From: Arsenicicoccus bolidensis DSM 15745
Lineage (GTDB): Bacteria > Actinomycetota > Actinomycetes > Actinomycetales > Dermatophilaceae
Assembly: GCF_000426385.1 (NCBI RefSeq)
Contig: NZ_AUFG01000003.1
Span: 62,001-126,000, forward strand
DNA length: 64,000 nucleotides
Reading direction: 5' to 3'
The translations under genes were made by a program, and so were the position numbers. Below are positions 31,766 to 43,171 of this stretch, in pieces (position 1 is the stretch's first letter; every line of letters begins with the position of its first letter). The notes under the pieces were generated by a model. The model was given only the letters and a program-made list of their open reading frames with translations. It searched no databases and had not been told where the DNA came from.

Positions 31766-32806
31766 TCAGAAGGTCTTGGCGTCGATCACGAAGCGGTAGC
31801 GCACGTCGCTGGCGACGACGCGGTCGTAGGCCTCGTTGATCCGGTCGGCGTCGATGAGCTCAATCTCGGCCGTGATGTCGTGCTCCGCGCAGAAGTCGAG
31901 CATCTCCTGGGTCTCGGCGATTCCACCGATGCAGGACCCGGCCAGCGACTTGCGGGCGGGGATGAGCGCGAACGCCGGCACCTCCAGCGGCTTGGACGGC
32001 GCGCCGAGCTCGACGAGGGTGCCGTCGTAGCGCAGCAGCGCGAGGTAGTCCGCCATCGGCAGGTTGACCGACACGGTGTTGATGATCAGGTCGAACGTGC
32101 CCGCGAGGGCCTTCATCTCGTCCTCGTCGGTGGTGTTGACGTAGTGCTGGGCGCCGAACGTCGCGGCGTCCTCGCGCTTCTTGTCCGAGTGGGACAGGAC
32201 GGTGACCTCGGCGCCCATCGCGCTCGCGATCTTGACGCCGACGTGCCCGAGGCCGCCCATGCCGATGATGGCGACCTTGGTGCCCTCGGTGACGCCCCAG
32301 TGGCGCAGGGGGGAGTAGAGCGTGATGCCCGCGCACAGCAGCGGCGTGACGGCGGCCTCGTCGAGGGACTCGGGGACGCGGACGACGAACTTCTCGTCGA
32401 CGACCACGTGGGTGGAGTAGCCGCCCTGGGTGATCGTGCCGTCCTTGTCGACGGCGCCGTAGGTGCCGATGTTGCCCTGCAGGCAGTACTGCTCGAGGCC
32501 CTCCTCGCACGCGGCGCACTCCTGGCAGGAGTTGACCATGCAGCCGACGCCGACCAGGTCGCCGACCTTGTGGCGGCTGACGTCCGAGCCGACCTCGGTG
32601 ACGCGGCCGACGATCTCGTGGCCGGGGGCGAGGGGGTACTGCTGGGCACCCCACTCGTCGCGGACGGTGTGGATGTCGGAGTGGCAGATGCCGGCGAACT
32701 CGATGTCGATGAGCACGTCGTGCTCTCCGACGTCGCGGCGGGTGATCGTGGACTTCTCGAGGGGGGCTCCCGCAGAGGGGGCCGCGTAGGCAGCAACCTC
32801 CATCAT
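31766..32806 (-). CDS. Zinc-dependent alcohol dehydrogenase (AdhC/YahK type)
   Basis: 346 residues from ATG 32806, which has GGAG upstream; the open frame extends 27 codons further without a site. Catalytic zinc residues lie in AGICHSDIH and PGHEIVGRV. Structural zinc cysteines are in [20 protein letters not shown]. The coenzyme fold has [11 protein letters not shown], and HSDKKREDA at the second strand suggests NADP(H). Relatives reduce aldehydes, including cinnamaldehyde and medium-chain aldehydes. Confidence 0.92.
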   Translation of the reverse strand: MMEVAAYAAPSAGAPLEKSTITRRDVGEHDVLIDIEFAGICHSDIHTVRDEWGAQQYPLAPGHEIVGRVTEVGSDVSRHKVGDLVGVGCMVNSCQECAACEEGLEQYCLQGNIGTYGAVDKDGTITQGGYSTHVVVDEKFVVRVPESLDEAAVTPLLCAGITLYSPLRHWGVTEGTKVAIIGMGGLGHVGVKIASAMGAEVTVLSHSDKKREDAATFGAQHYVNTTDEDEMKALAGTFDLIINTVSVNLPMADYLALLRYDGTLVELGAPSKPLEVPAFALIPARKSLAGSCIGGIAETQEMLDFCAEHDITAEIELIDADRINEAYDRVVASDVRYRFVIDAKTF

Positions 32807-32931
32807 GCGCTCCACGATAATCCGCGTGGTTGAGCCGATCTCGTCCAGTCTGCTGAGCGAGACCTGCGCGTCCCACGCAGTGTTCACGTCGTCGTGCCCG
32901 CCCCGTCACCCCGGTGTGAGACACCAGTCGT

Positions 32932-34245
32932 ATGACGACCACCCCCGTCGCGACGTCCGCCTCCCGGAGCTCCGGCGTCACCGCGCCGTCCGCCAGGCGG
33001 GACCTCCGAGCTCGGCGCCAGGTCCTGACGACGTCGGTGATGGGGCTGGCCCTCCTGGTCGTGGTGCTCCACGCCGTGGTCGGCATCCTGCCCGACGCCC
33101 CGGTGGTCTGGGTCCTCACCCCCGACCGGCTGGTCCTCCTGCTCGGGCTCGCCGCGGGCCTCGTCGCAGCCCCGTCGCCGCGCGAGTGGGCGACCTGGCT
33201 CGACCTGCCGATCGTGCTCCTGGTCGCGGCGTCGGCCGCGTCCGCGGTCGCCAGCGGTCAGGGATGGCCGGTATGGCGGGCGCTGCTCACCGGCGTGATG
33301 ACCTGCTACCTCGCGGTGGGGCTGATGCGGCGGCACCCGTCGTCGTGGACCCTCGTCACCGGATCGGCCCTCGTGGCGTGCGCGGTCACCGGGCTCACGG
33401 CGCTGCACCAGTGGGCGGACGACGTGCCCACCGGCTTCTGCCGCGCAGGCCTGGCCGCCGGGCGGGAGCTGTGCAGCGACCCGGACGCGATGGTCCGCGT
33501 GACCGGGACCTTCGGCAACCCGAACGTGCTCGCCGCGGCCCTCGTCCTGCTCCTGCCCGTCGCCTGGGCCGGGGCGACGAGCCTCCCGACGTCGTCGGCC
33601 CGTCTCGTGGGGTACGCGGTCGTGGTGCTCGGCTACGTCGCCGTGCTGCTGACCTGGTCCCGGGCGGGCGTGGCTGCGGCCGTGGTCGGAGCGACCGTGC
33701 TGGTGGTGCTGCGGCCCGGCTGGTCGCGCCGGGTCTCCACCGCTGTGGCGGCGGCGGTCGTCATCGGCGGGGTGCTGGTGGTCGGCGGCAGCCTGGGGGT
33801 GCGGCGGGACGTGTGGGGCGCGGCCCTGCGCGTCGTGGCCGGGCACCCCCTGGGCGTCGGGCCCGGCCGGTCGGGCGCGGTCATCGACCAGCAGGTGCCG
33901 GGTCCGGAGAGGTTCCGGCACGCCCACGACCTGTGGCTGAGCTGGACAGTCGAGGGTGGCTGGCTGGCGGGGGCCGCGGTGGTCGCGCTCACGCTCGGGG
34001 CGGTGTGGTTGGTCCGGCGTGGCGTGCGCTCCGGCTCGACGGTGGCGCGGGTGGCCGGTGCCGGTCTCGCGGGGTTCGCGGTGATGTCGTTGGTCGACCA
34101 CCCGGCGAACACGACGGGGATCGCCACGCTGATGTGGCTGCTGCTGGGCCTGGTCGCCGGAGTCAGGGACGTCGGGGGCAGGGATGTCGGGGTCAGGGAG
34201 GCCGGTGCCAGGGACAGCAGGTCACCCGCACCGCCGCGGCCCTAG
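32932..34245 (+). CDS. O-antigen ligase-like membrane protein (second copy)
   Basis: 437 residues with about 10-11 membrane helices. Wzy_C/WaaL motifs are TGTFGNPNVLAAALVLLLPV, LLTWSRAGVAA and RFRHAHDLWLSW. It could ligate or polymerise a surface glycan. It is outside the exopolysaccharide operon and not homologous over its full length to the protein encoded at 21764-22984. The last 30 residues are a low-complexity VRDVGGRD-like repeat. It is divergent from the alcohol dehydrogenase gene. Confidence 0.8.
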   Translation: MTTTPVATSASRSSGVTAPSARRDLRARRQVLTTSVMGLALLVVVLHAVVGILPDAPVVWVLTPDRLVLLLGLAAGLVAAPSPREWATWLDLPIVLLVAASAASAVASGQGWPVWRALLTGVMTCYLAVGLMRRHPSSWTLVTGSALVACAVTGLTALHQWADDVPTGFCRAGLAAGRELCSDPDAMVRVTGTFGNPNVLAAALVLLLPVAWAGATSLPTSSARLVGYAVVVLGYVAVLLTWSRAGVAAAVVGATVLVVLRPGWSRRVSTAVAAAVVIGGVLVVGGSLGVRRDVWGAALRVVAGHPLGVGPGRSGAVIDQQVPGPERFRHAHDLWLSWTVEGGWLAGAAVVALTLGAVWLVRRGVRSGSTVARVAGAGLAGFAVMSLVDHPANTTGIATLMWLLLGLVAGVRDVGGRDVGVREAGARDSRSPAPPRP

Positions 34246-34270
34246 CGGGTGGAGATGGCCACCGTCAGCG

Positions 34271-34365
34271 GTGGTGGACCCCACCCGTTGCGCGGCGAGG
34301 TGGGTTCCACGCGTTGCGTGCGGCGAGGTGGGTTCCACGCGTTGCGCGCGGCGGCGGGGTGAACC
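34271..34365. repeat. 28-bp tandem repeat between convergent genes
   Basis: A 26-base block that starts CGGCGAGGTGGGTTCCACGC and ends GTTGCG occurs twice at exactly 28-bp spacing (34293-34318, 34321-34346). A degenerate copy lies before (34271-34292) and a partial one after. It fills the gap between the ligase-like gene and the DHA2 exporter. Confidence 0.65.
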
Positions 34366-34388
34366 GACCGATCTGAGGCGCCGGCGGG

Positions 34389-35903
34389 TCAGGCGTGCTG
34401 GTGGCGGGGCCGCTCGAAGGCCATGACGACGACGGCACCGACGAGGATCACGGCGGCGGGGACCAGCAGGGCGTCACCCATCGCGGCGCTGAACGCCTCG
34501 GCCACCTGCGGCGGCATGGTGCCGCCCGTGCCGCCCATGGTGGGGGCGGCGCCCGAGGATCCGGGCAGGTGCGCGGCCAGCCGGTCCTCCATGGCCAGCG
34601 CGATGGCCGCCGACCCGAGCACCGAGCCGATCTGCCGGGTGGTGTTGTAGACGCCGGACCCGGCGCCCGCCTCGCGACGGTCGAGGTTGGCGGTCGCCGA
34701 GGTGGACAGGGGAGCCCACATGAAGCCGTTGGCGACGCCGAGCAGGGCGACGGGCAGGAGCAGCTCCCACAGGGGCATGTCGGCGCGCAGCACGGCCCGC
34801 ATCCACACGAGCGACACGGCGTAGGACAGCAGCCCGATCCCCGCCAGGACTCGGGGGTGCGTGCGGGCCACGAGCCGGCCCACCACCGGGGCCAGACCAC
34901 CGGAGATGACCGCCATCGGCGCCATGAGCAGGGCGGCGTAGGTCGGCGAGAGGCCCCGCACGCTCTGCGCCCAGATCATGATGGGGAACATCGTCGAGGT
35001 GACGGCGAAGCCCACGGTGGTGATGGCGACGTTGGCCACCGAGAAGTTGCGGTCGCGGAAGAGGCGCAGCGGCACGAGCGGCTCGCTGCGCTGACGCGCC
35101 TGCCAGACGACGAACGCGATCATCACGAGCACGCCGAACCCGATGAGGCGCCACACCGTGATCGGCCCTGTGATCGTGGACCAGTCGTAGCCGTGCCCCT
35201 CCTCGATGCCGAAGACGATGCAGAAGAGACCCACCGCGGACAGCACGACCCCGATCCAGTCGAACCGGTGCGCGTGGGTGTCGAGGGTGGGGACGAGCCG
35301 CCAGGCGAGCACCATGGCGAGCAGGCCCACCGGGACGTTGATGAAGAAGATCCACTCCCACCCGAGGGTGTCGACGAGCACGCCACCGAGGACCGGTCCG
35401 ACGAGCGTCGCCACCCCGGCGACGGCGCCCCACAGGCCCATGGCCTGCCCGCGCGACTGCGGCGGGAAGAGGCGCGTGATCACCGACATCGTCTGCGGGC
35501 TCATGAGCGCGGCCCCGAGGCCCTGGACCACGCGGGCGACGATGAGCCCGGTGATGGTGCCGGTCAGCCCGCACCACAGGGACGCGAGGGTGAAGATCGT
35601 GAGCCCGACGAGGTAGACGCGCTTGGGTCCGTAGCGGTCGCCGAGACGCCCGGTGATGAGCAGGGGGACGGCGTAGGCGAGCAGGTAGGCGCTGGTCACC
35701 CACACCGCCGCGCCGATGTCGGCGTGCAGCCCGGACATGAGCGCGGGCATCGCGACGGTCACGATCGTGGAGTCGACCAGGATCATGAAGAACCCCAGGC
35801 ACAGGGCCCACAGCGCCGGCCACGGGCTCGCGGTGCGCGAGTCGTCGGTGGGGGCGCCGCCGGCGGGGCGCGCGGTGGGTGGAGCCTGCTCGGGTGACGT
35901 CAC
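34389..35903 (-). CDS. DHA2-family MFS exporter (EmrB/QacA type)
   Basis: 504 residues, 14 predicted helices. Motif A is ITGRLGDRYGPKRVYLVGL, motif C-like is GPVLGGVLVDTLGWEWIFF (antiporter signature), and DSTIVTVAMPAL is in helix 1. This family expels drugs and other toxic compounds by proton antiport. No TetR gene is adjacent, so its control is not visible here. The C-terminus ends FERPRHQHA. Confidence 0.9.
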   Translation of the reverse strand: MTSPEQAPPTARPAGGAPTDDSRTASPWPALWALCLGFFMILVDSTIVTVAMPALMSGLHADIGAAVWVTSAYLLAYAVPLLITGRLGDRYGPKRVYLVGLTIFTLASLWCGLTGTITGLIVARVVQGLGAALMSPQTMSVITRLFPPQSRGQAMGLWGAVAGVATLVGPVLGGVLVDTLGWEWIFFINVPVGLLAMVLAWRLVPTLDTHAHRFDWIGVVLSAVGLFCIVFGIEEGHGYDWSTITGPITVWRLIGFGVLVMIAFVVWQARQRSEPLVPLRLFRDRNFSVANVAITTVGFAVTSTMFPIMIWAQSVRGLSPTYAALLMAPMAVISGGLAPVVGRLVARTHPRVLAGIGLLSYAVSLVWMRAVLRADMPLWELLLPVALLGVANGFMWAPLSTSATANLDRREAGAGSGVYNTTRQIGSVLGSAAIALAMEDRLAAHLPGSSGAAPTMGGTGGTMPPQVAEAFSAAMGDALLVPAAVILVGAVVVMAFERPRHQHA

Positions 35904-36016
35904 GCGCGCAGCGTCTCACGAGCCACTGACACACCCCGCCCCTGCGCGAGGCACCGAGACGGTCCGCGCCCGCCGCCTCGCGGATCACCGCAGGCGGCTG
36001 GCGGACGGCATACGGC

Positions 36017-38455
<2,439 letters not shown>

Positions 38456-38706
38456 GATCGGCTCGATCCGAGAACGTCGTCGTTCAGCTGTCGCTGGTCA
38501 CCGAATCCGTCTAGTGGCACCTACGACACTACGAGGGCGCGTTCGGGGGCCGAGCACGGGGGTCGGGGTTACCGAGACCCCGCTGCGAATCCCCTGACGG
38601 CGCAAGGGAAGGCCCGGCTGGGCACGACGGGCGGGACGGGCGCGGGGTGGCTACTCTCCTCGCTAGGTCGCTCGACCACGACGCGATCGCTCACCGAGGA
38701 GTCGCC

Positions 38707-40071
38707 ATGCTGACCATCTGGGGTCTGCTGATCGTCACCATCTTCATGGCGCTGATCATGACCAAGCGCACCACCCCGTTCACCGCCCTGGTGCTGAGCC
38801 CGGTGCTGATCGCCCTGATCGCGGGGTTCGGCGACAAGATCGGCGACCACAGCCTCGCCGGCGTCAAGGGCGTGGCGCCCACGGTGTTCCTGCTGCTGTT
38901 CGCCATCCTCTACTTCGGGCTGATGCTGACCGCGGGGCTGTTCGACCCGCTCGTGCGACTGATCCTGCGGATCGTCAAGGGTGACCCCCTCCGGGTGCTG
39001 GTGGGCACGGCGCTCCTCGCGGCCGTCGTCTCGGTCGACGGCGACGGGTCGACCACGACGATGATCGTGTGCTCGGCGATGATCCCCGTCTATCGCCGGC
39101 TGGGCATGAAGATGATGGACCTCGCCGTCCTGGTAATCATGGCCAACTCGATCATGAACCTCCTGCCCTGGGGCGGTCCGACGGCCCGCATCATCGCCGC
39201 GCTCAAGGTCGACGAGGGCGAGCTGCTGCGCAAGCTCCTGCCGGGCATGCTCATCGCCACGGTCTGGGTCGTGATCGTCGCCGTGATCCGCGGTCGTGCG
39301 GAGCGCAAGCGCCTCGGCATCGTGGACCTGTCCTCCGAGGAGGTCATGGCGCTGTCGCCGGCGAACTCCCTCATCGAGGCGTCCAACGACAGCGAGGAGA
39401 CCGCGCACGCGCTCGAGCACGAGGGCGAGAAGCTCAAGCGGCCCCACATGATCTGGCCGAACTTCATCCTCACGATGGTCATGATGGTGACGCTCGTGTT
39501 CGGCGGGACGTGGATCATCCCGGACATCCCCTCGGCGATCATCTTCGAGGTGGGCTTCGCGATCGCGCTGCTGCTGAACTACCGCAAGCTGAACGAGTCC
39601 CGCGACATCATCGAGATCCACGGCGCCAACGCGATGCACGTCATCGTGATGGTGCTGGCGGCCGGCGTCTTCATGGGCATCCTCAACGGGACCGGCATGT
39701 CCGAGGCGATGGGTCAGTCCATCGGCGACGTCGTCCCGCCCTCGCTCGGCGACCGCTGGGGCATGGTCACGGCGTTCGCGTCGATCCCCGGCACGTTCCT
39801 GCTGTCCAACGACGCGTTCTACCTCGGCGTCCTGCCGATCCTCGCCGAGACCGGCGCGGGCTACGGCTTCACCCCGATGCAGATCGCCGTGGCCTCGACG
39901 ACCGGCCAGGCCTTCCACCTGCTGTCCCCGCTGGTCGGCTTCATCTACCTCCTGCTCCACCTGACCGGCGTCGACATGGGCACCTGGCAGCGCACCGCCG
40001 CCAAGTGGAGCATCGGGACGTTCGTGGTGTTCCTGCTGTGCGCCGTGACGATCGGCGGCGTGCCGATCTGA
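38707..40071 (+). CDS. CitMHS-family citrate/divalent metal transporter
   Basis: 454 residues, about 11-12 membrane helices. MLTIWGLLIVTIFMALIMTK, VDGDGSTTTMIVCSAM and NLLPWGGPTAR are hallmark segments of CitM/CitH carriers, which import citrate complexed with Mg2+ or Ca2+ by proton symport. ATG 38707 with GAGGAG upstream. A central cytoplasmic acidic loop (SPANSLIEASNDSEETAHAL) is visible. No two-component regulator (CitST) lies nearby. Confidence 0.9.
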   Translation: MLTIWGLLIVTIFMALIMTKRTTPFTALVLSPVLIALIAGFGDKIGDHSLAGVKGVAPTVFLLLFAILYFGLMLTAGLFDPLVRLILRIVKGDPLRVLVGTALLAAVVSVDGDGSTTTMIVCSAMIPVYRRLGMKMMDLAVLVIMANSIMNLLPWGGPTARIIAALKVDEGELLRKLLPGMLIATVWVVIVAVIRGRAERKRLGIVDLSSEEVMALSPANSLIEASNDSEETAHALEHEGEKLKRPHMIWPNFILTMVMMVTLVFGGTWIIPDIPSAIIFEVGFAIALLLNYRKLNESRDIIEIHGANAMHVIVMVLAAGVFMGILNGTGMSEAMGQSIGDVVPPSLGDRWGMVTAFASIPGTFLLSNDAFYLGVLPILAETGAGYGFTPMQIAVASTTGQAFHLLSPLVGFIYLLLHLTGVDMGTWQRTAAKWSIGTFVVFLLCAVTIGGVPI

Positions 40072-40088
40072 CCCCCGCCGCCCCGCCG

Positions 40089-40143
40089 CCAAGATCGTGA
40101 GTGTCTCGTCCAAGAAAGCTGGAGCAGACACTCACGATCTTGG
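40089..40143. terminator. Perfect 18-bp inverted repeat between convergent genes
   Basis: CCAAGATCGTGAGTGTCT (40089-40106) and its exact complement (40126-40143) flank a 19-base loop. It follows the CitMHS gene by 18 bases. The right arm contains the last codons and stop of the opposing pterin dehydratase gene, so it probably terminates both. Confidence 0.75.
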
Positions 40144-40482
40144 TGCGGCTGGGGCTGGGGCTGGGGCTGGTGGTGCCGTGACCGCCGTGGCCCGGGTGGC
40201 CTCGGCGCGCTGGCGGATGCGGTGCGCCAGCTCGACGTCCAGCTGCGTGATGCCGTCCCGCCAATGCGTCCACAGCTCCCAGCGCGTCCGCGCCATGCGG
40301 ATGTCGATGAACGGGTGGTGGTCCATCTGCTCGGCCTCGTCGGCGACCCACTCGACCAGCCGCACGGCCTCGAGGAAGGACCCGGACTCGTAGGTCGCGA
40401 CCAGGTGCCCGTCCACGCGCTCCCACCCCGGCAGGTCGCGCAGCTGGCGGGTGATCTCCTCGTCGTCCAGCAGTCGGCTCAT
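40132..40482 (-). CDS. Pterin-4-alpha-carbinolamine dehydratase
   Basis: 116 residues from ATG 40482. The active-site motif is EQMDHHPFIDI with a Trp-rich strand following (RTRWELWTHWRDGIT); the fold starts LDDEEITRQLRDLPGWERVDG. The enzyme regenerates the tetrahydropterin cofactor after aromatic hydroxylation, and also acts in other pterin uses. The C-terminal 20 residues are a PA repeat that extends into a hairpin and ends inside it, a recent-looking extension. No aromatic hydroxylase gene lies near. Confidence 0.88.
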   Translation of the reverse strand: MSRLLDDEEITRQLRDLPGWERVDGHLVATYESGSFLEAVRLVEWVADEAEQMDHHPFIDIRMARTRWELWTHWRDGITQLDVELAHRIRQRAEATRATAVTAPPAPAPAPAAPRS

Positions 40483-40517
40483 GCCGACATCATCGCCCCT
40501 GGGAGAGGATGGGCCGT

Positions 40518-40940
40518 ATGCCGGAACCCATCGCCGTCGTCGGGGCCGCGCTCCTCGACGACCTGTCACGACCGAGGCTGCTGCTGGGCGCCCGCCGCAC
40601 CGAGCCCTCCCACCTGGCGGGTGGGTGGGAGCTGCCCGGCGGCAAGGTCGACCCCGGCGAGACCGAGCTGGAGGCGCTGCACCGCGAGCTGCGCGAGGAG
40701 CTCGGCGTCGACCTGGTCGTGGGGGAGGAGGTCACCGGTCCCCTCCCGGACGGGCGGTGGGTGCTGAGCGAGCGGTACGCCATACGCGTCTGGACCGCGC
40801 AGGTGAGCGGGGTCGAGCCGAGGGCGCTGGAGGACCACGACGAGCTGCGCTGGCTCGGGCGGGAGGACCTCGGCGAGGTGCCGTGGCTGCCCGCCGACCT
40901 GCCGATCGTCGAAGCGGTGGGTCGACTCCTCACGCCCTGA
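40518..40940 (+). CDS. Nudix hydrolase (MutT-like, (deoxy)nucleoside triphosphate pyrophosphohydrolase)
   Basis: 140 residues. The Nudix box runs GGKVDPGETELEALHRELRE followed by ELG (Gx5Ex7REx2EExG). WELPGGKV and the C-terminal ELRWLGREDLGEVPWLPADL match the MutT/8-oxo-dGTPase subfamily, so it would clean oxidised nucleotides from the pool. ATG 40518 sits nine bases after GGGAGAGG; an earlier ATG at 40509 is too close to that site. It is divergent from the pterin dehydratase. Confidence 0.88.
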   Translation: MPEPIAVVGAALLDDLSRPRLLLGARRTEPSHLAGGWELPGGKVDPGETELEALHRELREELGVDLVVGEEVTGPLPDGRWVLSERYAIRVWTAQVSGVEPRALEDHDELRWLGREDLGEVPWLPADLPIVEAVGRLLTP

Positions 40941-41028
40941 CGCCCGCCCGGGATCCTCGTGGACGGACCTGGACGGGGGTTCGTCACGCATGGTCACGGC
41001 AGGTCCCGCGGGCTGAGACAATGGAGGC

Positions 41029-42927
41029 ATGGCTCAGAAGACCCGCGGCGACATCCGAAACGTCGCCATCGTTGCTCACGTCGACCACGGCAAGACGACT
41101 CTTGTCGACAAGATGCTCTGGCAGGGGGGTGCCTTCGGCGAGCACGACCACGTCGACGAGCGGGCCATGGACAGCGGCGACCTGGAGCGCGAGAAGGGCA
41201 TCACGATCCTCGCCAAGAACACCGCGATCCACTACAACGGCCCCTCGGCCTCGGAGTTCCCCGAGGGCGTCACCATCAACATCATCGACACCCCGGGGCA
41301 CGCCGACTTCGGTGGCGAGGTCGAGCGCGGCCTGTCCATGGTCGACGGCGTCGTCCTGCTCGTCGACGCGTCCGAGGGCCCGCTGCCCCAGACCCGCTTC
41401 GTGCTCCGCAAGGCGCTGCAGGCCAAGCTGCCGGTCGTCCTGTGCATCAACAAGGTCGACCGCCCCGACTCCCGCATCGCGGAGGTGGTGGACGAGGTCT
41501 ACGAGCTGTTCATGGACCTGGACGCCGACGAGCACCAGATCGAGTTTCCGATCGTCTACGCGTCGGCCAAGTCCGGCCTCGCCTCGACCGAGCGCCCCGC
41601 GGACGGCGGCCTGCCCGACAGCCCCGACCTGGAGCCGCTGTTCCGCACGATCATGGACACCGTCCCCGCGCCCGTCTACGACGACGAGGCCCCGCTGCAG
41701 GCGCACGTCACCAACCTCGACTCGTCCAACTTCCTCGGCCGCCTCGCGCTGCTGCGCGTCTTCAACGGCGAGATCCGCAAGGGCCAGCAGGCCATGTGGT
41801 TCCAGCACGACGGCTCGTCCAAGCAGGTCAAGATCACCGAGCTGCTGGTCACCGAGGGCCTGGAGCGCAAGCCCGCCGACAAGGCCGGCCCCGGCGACAT
41901 CATCGCCATCGCGGGCATCGCGGACATCATGATCGGCGACACCATCGCCGACCCCGAGGACCCCCGCCCGCTGCCGATCATCACGGTCGACGAGCCCGCG
42001 ATCTCCATGACCATCGGCACCAACACCTCGCCGCTCGTCGGCAAGGAGCGCGGCACCAAGGTCACGGCCCGCCTGGTCAAGGACCGCCTCGACCGCGAGC
42101 TCATCGGCAACGTGTCGCTGCGCGTCCTCCCGACCGAGCGTCCCGACGCCTGGGAGGTCCAGGGCCGTGGCGAGCTCGCGCTGGCGATCCTCGTGGAGCA
42201 GATGCGCCGCGAGGGCTTCGAGCTGACCGTCGGCAAGCCGCAGGTGGTCACCCGCGAGGTCGACGGCAAGCTGCACGAGCCGACCGAGCGCCTCACCATC
42301 GACACCCCCGACGAGTTCCTCGGCGCGGTCACCCAGATCATGGCCGCCCGCAAGGGCCGCATGGAGCAGATGACCAACCACGGCACCGGCTGGGTCCGCA
42401 TGGAGTTCCTGGTGCCCTCGCGCGGCCTGATCGGCTTCCGCACCGAGTTCCTCACCGAGACGCGCGGCGCCGGCATCGCCCACCACGTGTTCGAGGACTA
42501 CGAGCCGTGGTTCGGCACCATCTCGACCCGACAGTCCGGCTCGCTCGTGTCCGACCGCGCGGGGGCCGTCACGTCCTACGCCATGGTCAACCTGCAGGAG
42601 CGCGGCACCCTGTTCGTCGAGCCGACCACCGAGGTCTACGAGGGCATGATCGTCGGCGAGAACTCCCGCGCCGACGACATGGACGTCAACATCACCAAGG
42701 AGAAGAAGCTCACCAACGTGCGCGCCTCCTCCGCCGACAACTTCGAGAAGGTCGTGCCCCCGCGCCGGCTCTCCCTGGAGCAGTCGCTGGAGTTCTGCCG
42801 CGAGGACGAGTGCGTCGAGGTGACCCCGCAGCACGTGCGCATCCGCAAGGTCGTGCTCGCCGCGAACGAGCGCGCCCGCACCGCCTCCCGCGCCCGTTCC
42901 GAGGCCAAGCGCGAGCAGGGCCAGTGA
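41029..42927 (+). CDS. typA: Ribosome-associated translational GTPase TypA/BipA
   Basis: 632 residues. The G1 motif AHVDHGKTT is at 16-24; then EKGITI (G2), DTPGHADFGGEVER (G3) and INKVDR (G4). The BipA-specific C-terminal region has TNVRASSADNFEKVVPPRRL and SLEQSLEFCREDECVEVTP. BipA binds the 70S ribosome and helps 50S assembly, particularly in stress. The gene stands at the beginning of the conserved core block (in mycobacteria typA precedes an SBP lipoprotein and mshB). A very strong terminator follows. Confidence 0.96.
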   Translation: MAQKTRGDIRNVAIVAHVDHGKTTLVDKMLWQGGAFGEHDHVDERAMDSGDLEREKGITILAKNTAIHYNGPSASEFPEGVTINIIDTPGHADFGGEVERGLSMVDGVVLLVDASEGPLPQTRFVLRKALQAKLPVVLCINKVDRPDSRIAEVVDEVYELFMDLDADEHQIEFPIVYASAKSGLASTERPADGGLPDSPDLEPLFRTIMDTVPAPVYDDEAPLQAHVTNLDSSNFLGRLALLRVFNGEIRKGQQAMWFQHDGSSKQVKITELLVTEGLERKPADKAGPGDIIAIAGIADIMIGDTIADPEDPRPLPIITVDEPAISMTIGTNTSPLVGKERGTKVTARLVKDRLDRELIGNVSLRVLPTERPDAWEVQGRGELALAILVEQMRREGFELTVGKPQVVTREVDGKLHEPTERLTIDTPDEFLGAVTQIMAARKGRMEQMTNHGTGWVRMEFLVPSRGLIGFRTEFLTETRGAGIAHHVFEDYEPWFGTISTRQSGSLVSDRAGAVTSYAMVNLQERGTLFVEPTTEVYEGMIVGENSRADDMDVNITKEKKLTNVRASSADNFEKVVPPRRLSLEQSLEFCREDECVEVTPQHVRIRKVVLAANERARTASRARSEAKREQGQ

Positions 42928-42957
42928 TCCACCGCCCCTGATCCTCGGGGGCAGCGC

Positions 42958-43015
42958 GTATGCCGACAGCCGGTCACCGTCCCGCGACGCGGGGGTGACC
43001 GGCTGTCCGGCATAC
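42958..43015 (+). terminator. Strong hairpin after typA
   Basis: Arms of 21 and 22 bases (42958-42978 and 42994-43015) pair with a single bulge: GTATGCCG...GCCGGTCACC with its complement, 15-base loop. It lies 30 bases after the stop. The 150 bases up to the permease gene carry no other clear element. Confidence 0.85.
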
Positions 43016-43171
43016 CGGAGGACAGGGCACTGAGACCCAGGTCACGATCGGGACACGGTGGGCGTCGGGGACTGTCCAGGGCCCGGTGCTGTCCCTAGTG
43101 TCACGAGCACCTGCGCGCCCCGGTCGCTCACCCGGGGGAGCGCAGGCCCGCTCCCGAAAGGCACGCCGTCG

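Noticed and set aside
41029-42927. LepA or EF-G instead of TypA
   Set aside because: The C-terminal BipA-specific region (TNVRASSADNFEKV...) and 632-residue length decide for TypA.
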